From: Planctomycetota bacterium
GTDB taxonomy: Bacteria > Planctomycetota > Phycisphaerae > WQYP01
NCBI GenBank assembly: GCA_021790385.1
Contig: JAJYDW010000006.1
Span: 29,505-93,504 of the forward strand
Direction of reading: 5' to 3'
DNA: 64,000 bases
This document shows, piece by piece, positions 62,373 to 64,000 of the stretch. Both the position numbers and the translations under genes were made by a program. Position 1 is the first letter of the stretch. Every line of letters begins with the position of its first letter. The notes beneath the pieces were generated by a model. That model was not told where the DNA came from and made no database searches. It was given only the letters and a program-made list of their open reading frames with translations.

Positions 62373-62463
62373 TAACCGTTCACGGGTTAAAAACCATAAA
62401 ACTGGGGGCACTCCTTGTGGTGCAGGCTTCCAGCCTGCCCAGTCGCCCCTTCGTGAACGGTTA
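62373..62463. repeat. 12-bp perfect inverted repeat enclosing a GC hairpin
   Basis: TAACCGTTCACG at 62373-62384 and its exact reverse complement CGTGAACGGTTA at 62452-62463 enclose 67 bases. Inside is GCAGGC-TTCCA-GCCTGC at 62422-62438. The layout is that of a small mobile or repeat element between the polymerase and SRAP genes. Confidence 0.6.
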
Positions 62464-62470
62464 TGAACCG

Positions 62471-63094
62471 TTATGGGTCCAAAATATCCGGTGAATTGTA
62501 ACGCGGATTATTGACCTTCATGGTTATTAGGCGCGTCGTCAGAGTGTCGGCCGGATATGGCTCAAGGGACATGGGGAGGGAAAGCCATTGTGTGTAATGC
62601 TCCGGCAGAAGAATTGCCGGCATACGGTCATGAATTCTTGCCATCTGTGCATTGGACTTCGTGGTAATAATCGTGAAAGAGTGAATCACGCCCGCACGGC
62701 CCTGCCAGGTATCCCATAGACCAGCGAAGGCCATGGGAGTTCCATCCGCCTGGGCCATGTAATAGGCCAGTGAATGCTTACCTTCTTTTTTCCATTCATA
62801 AAAGCCATTGGCGGGAATGATACACCGCCGCGTCGTCAGAAGTTTTTTGAACGTCGCTTTGACCGCGAGTGTTTCGGCGCGGGCGTTGATCATACGATTA
62901 CCCACGGACGGATCATCGGCCCATCCGGGAATTAATCCCCACTTGAATAATTCAATGTTTCTGGACGCGGTAACAACCGGCAGCATCTGGGACGGAGCAG
63001 CGTTGTACTGCGGCTGCCAATCCATGGATCCCTCAATCCATCGGTGCATGGCGATGAATGGCTGGAGTCTGGAAATATTGTAGCGGCCGCACAT
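62471..63094 (-). CDS. SRAP-family protein (HMCES/YedK-like)
   Basis: A 207-residue protein that binds abasic sites in single-stranded DNA. It starts MCGRYN, with the essential Cys2 that forms the covalent link after methionine removal, so the start at 63094 is fixed. Other conserved blocks: YNAAPSQMLPVV (Asn), FKWGLIPGWADD, INARAETL, RRCIIPANGFYEWKKEG (active-site Glu) and TKSNAQMARIHDRMPAIL (His). The length is normal. It protects abasic sites during replication, and the Y-family polymerase gene behind it fits a shared damage-tolerance job. Confidence 0.93.
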   Translation of the reverse strand: MCGRYNISRLQPFIAMHRWIEGSMDWQPQYNAAPSQMLPVVTASRNIELFKWGLIPGWADDPSVGNRMINARAETLAVKATFKKLLTTRRCIIPANGFYEWKKEGKHSLAYYMAQADGTPMAFAGLWDTWQGRAGVIHSFTIITTKSNAQMARIHDRMPAILLPEHYTQWLSLPMSLEPYPADTLTTRLITMKVNNPRYNSPDILDP

Positions 63095-63717
63095 ACAAGA
63101 ATTATAACAACGATTCCAGTAACCGTTTACGATCTTTCAGCCTGCCAAACTCCAGGTTAAACGGCGCTTCCTCCTCCCCGTTACTTTCTGTGCCATCCGG
63201 AGCGTCGGTGAAACCGTCTGTGTCTTACGAACTGAAAGGAGTTCATCATGGAATGATCCGTTAGCCATGTAGTCAACCAGGCGTTGTCGGGAGCAATCCT
63301 TGGCGACGAAGCCTCGGCCCAGGCGCAGACTTGGGCAGTAACGTTAGGTGAACCCAAATCAGCCTCGTTACACCAATCGAGAGTGGCCAAGCATTCGAAG
63401 TAGACGAAGCCAGCACCATCGGTGAAGCAACGAATACAAGCAGTCGATGAACTCTCCGGGATCAAATGGGACGGCACATGTCAAAAAAGACAAACGGGAT
63501 CTGAAGATGTCCGAGCTGGTCGGGGGGCGTACCCCAGCCCCATGCGGGAATCCTCGCCCGCATCGTCGTAGTCGGCTGGCCCCGCGAATCTGCAATTCTG
63601 AACTCTGAAATTTCAAATCTCAAATCCAATTCCCCCCGTCGCCCCCTGCTCGCTTGCTCACCTGTTCTACTGTTCACTGGCTACTTGCGGGCCGCAGCCC
63701 GCGCCCCCGTTAAAAAT
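63095..63717. other. gene-free region with repeats before the insertion sequence
   Basis: No gene is supported. Two open frames on the minus strand (63181-63477 and 63368-63616) have no recognisable family features; 63181-63477 has unusual tryptophan- and cysteine-rich sequence and may be a gene remnant. Repeats seen: GCGGG-AATCCTC-GCCCGC with CGTCGTAGTCGGCTGG at 63544-63586, and the palindrome GCGGGCCGCAGCCCGC at 63686-63701. Confidence 0.4.
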
Positions 63718-64000
63718 GTTGTCATACCAAAGTTGTAATGTCCTGTTTGGCCAAAGTTAAAATGTCCTCTTTTGTAAAAAGGGGAATGTATGTGCCAAGA
63801 GGAATTACTAATGATGAGTCAGCGGGATCGGGATCGCGTTCGGGTTATCCATGAGGTATTGGAAGGTCGTCTGTCGCAGGTCGATGGGGCGGAACAATTG
63901 GGGCTCAAAGTGCGTCATGTGCGGCGATTGGTGAAGCGATTGGCGAAGCGTGGGGATGGGGGATTGATTCACCAATTGCGTGGCAAGCCGAGCCATAATC
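63718..64000 (+). mobile_element. left end of an insertion sequence (ISNCY-like)
   Basis: Two direct repeats, CCAAAGTTGTAATGTCCT (63727-63744) and CCAAAGTTAAAATGTCCT (63751-63768), 24 bases apart, are typical of transposase-binding sites at an element end. The transposase gene begins about 45 bases later and runs off the window. The far end is outside, so the limits are uncertain. Confidence 0.7.
63811..64000 (+). CDS. transposase, N-terminal part (runs off the window)
   Basis: The first 63 residues of a transposase: an N-terminal helix-turn-helix region reading MMSQRDRDRVRVIHEVLEGRL, then QVDGAEQLGLKVRHVRRLVKRLAKRG and GLIHQLRGKPSHN. This is the start seen in ISNCY-type transposases, where two HTH modules precede the DDE catalytic domain, which is not in the window. 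AGAGGA lies at 63798-63803, seven bases before the ATG. Partial at the 3' end only because the window ends. Confidence 0.75.
   Translation, partial: MMSQRDRDRVRVIHEVLEGRLSQVDGAEQLGLKVRHVRRLVKRLAKRGDGGLIHQLRGKPSHN

Noticed and set aside
63181..63477. 98-codon open frame rich in Trp and Cys
   Set aside because: No recognised family, no ribosome site, surrounded by repeats; may be a gene remnant but cannot be supported.
55080..63717. CRISPR array suggested by repeated short GC-rich sequences
   Set aside because: The repeats are kilobases apart, not regularly spaced, and no cas genes are present.

Overview
The window is chromosomal bacterial DNA, about 55-60% GC by eye, with roughly 55 genes on both strands. 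The gene set (paired VWA/ExbB/ExbD locus, DUF58 plus BatA-like VWA protein, ECF sigma with membrane anti-sigma, DUF2934 protein, many GC-rich palindromic intergenic repeats) suggests a Planctomycetota bacterium, possibly of class Phycisphaerae. No rRNA or marker tree is available, so the taxon is an inference.

Layout. 1-8.9 kb: TPR protein plus QueD, a GNAT protein convergent with thrS, then a UDP-sugar epimerase and UDP-glucose dehydrogenase, and plsY. 9.1-13.1 kb (minus strand): a promoter, a SAM-I-type riboswitch and the genes threonine-synthase-like, MoaD-like sulfur carrier, NIL-domain protein, ThiF/MoeB-like activating enzyme, with a DinB-fold protein behind them. 13.1-16.8 kb: a tandem-ACT protein, ECF sigma/anti-sigma pair, the SRP RNA gene and an alpha/beta hydrolase. 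17-25.5 kb: asparagine synthase, secreted and lipoprotein unknowns, a DUF1444-like protein and a ClC channel with CBS domains. 25.7-31.8 kb: leuB, rsmD, DUF58 protein, BatA-like protein, methyltransferase. 31.9-37.4 kb: a MarR-headed MacAB-type efflux operon with its outer-membrane factor. 37.7-41.6 kb: oxidoreductase, psd, tyrS, SGNH hydrolase. 41.6-48.8 kb: two paralogous membrane VWA proteins, a TolQ/ExbB protein, two ExbD/TolR proteins and a large secreted repeat protein. 49-64 kb: DUF2934 protein, phoH, LOG-family protein, CsoR-CopA copper module with operator, coaX-obgE, RNase H, zinc-ribbon protein, YifB/ComM, a Y-family polymerase with SRAP protein, and the left end of an insertion sequence.

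Most notable. (1) The riboswitch-controlled operon puts a fold-type-II PLP enzyme annotated as threonine synthase together with a GG-ended sulfur carrier and its E1-like activator. SAM control argues for methionine/homocysteine synthesis. By analogy with CysM/CysO/MoeZ of mycobacteria, O-phosphohomoserine may be sulfurated directly by a protein thiocarboxylate. (2) The twin-VWA/ExbBD locus looks like a proton-driven envelope machine in which VWA proteins occupy the topological place of TonB or TolA; one of the two has a damaged MIDAS motif. (3) A family of GC-rich hairpin repeats is scattered through the intergenic regions of the second half.
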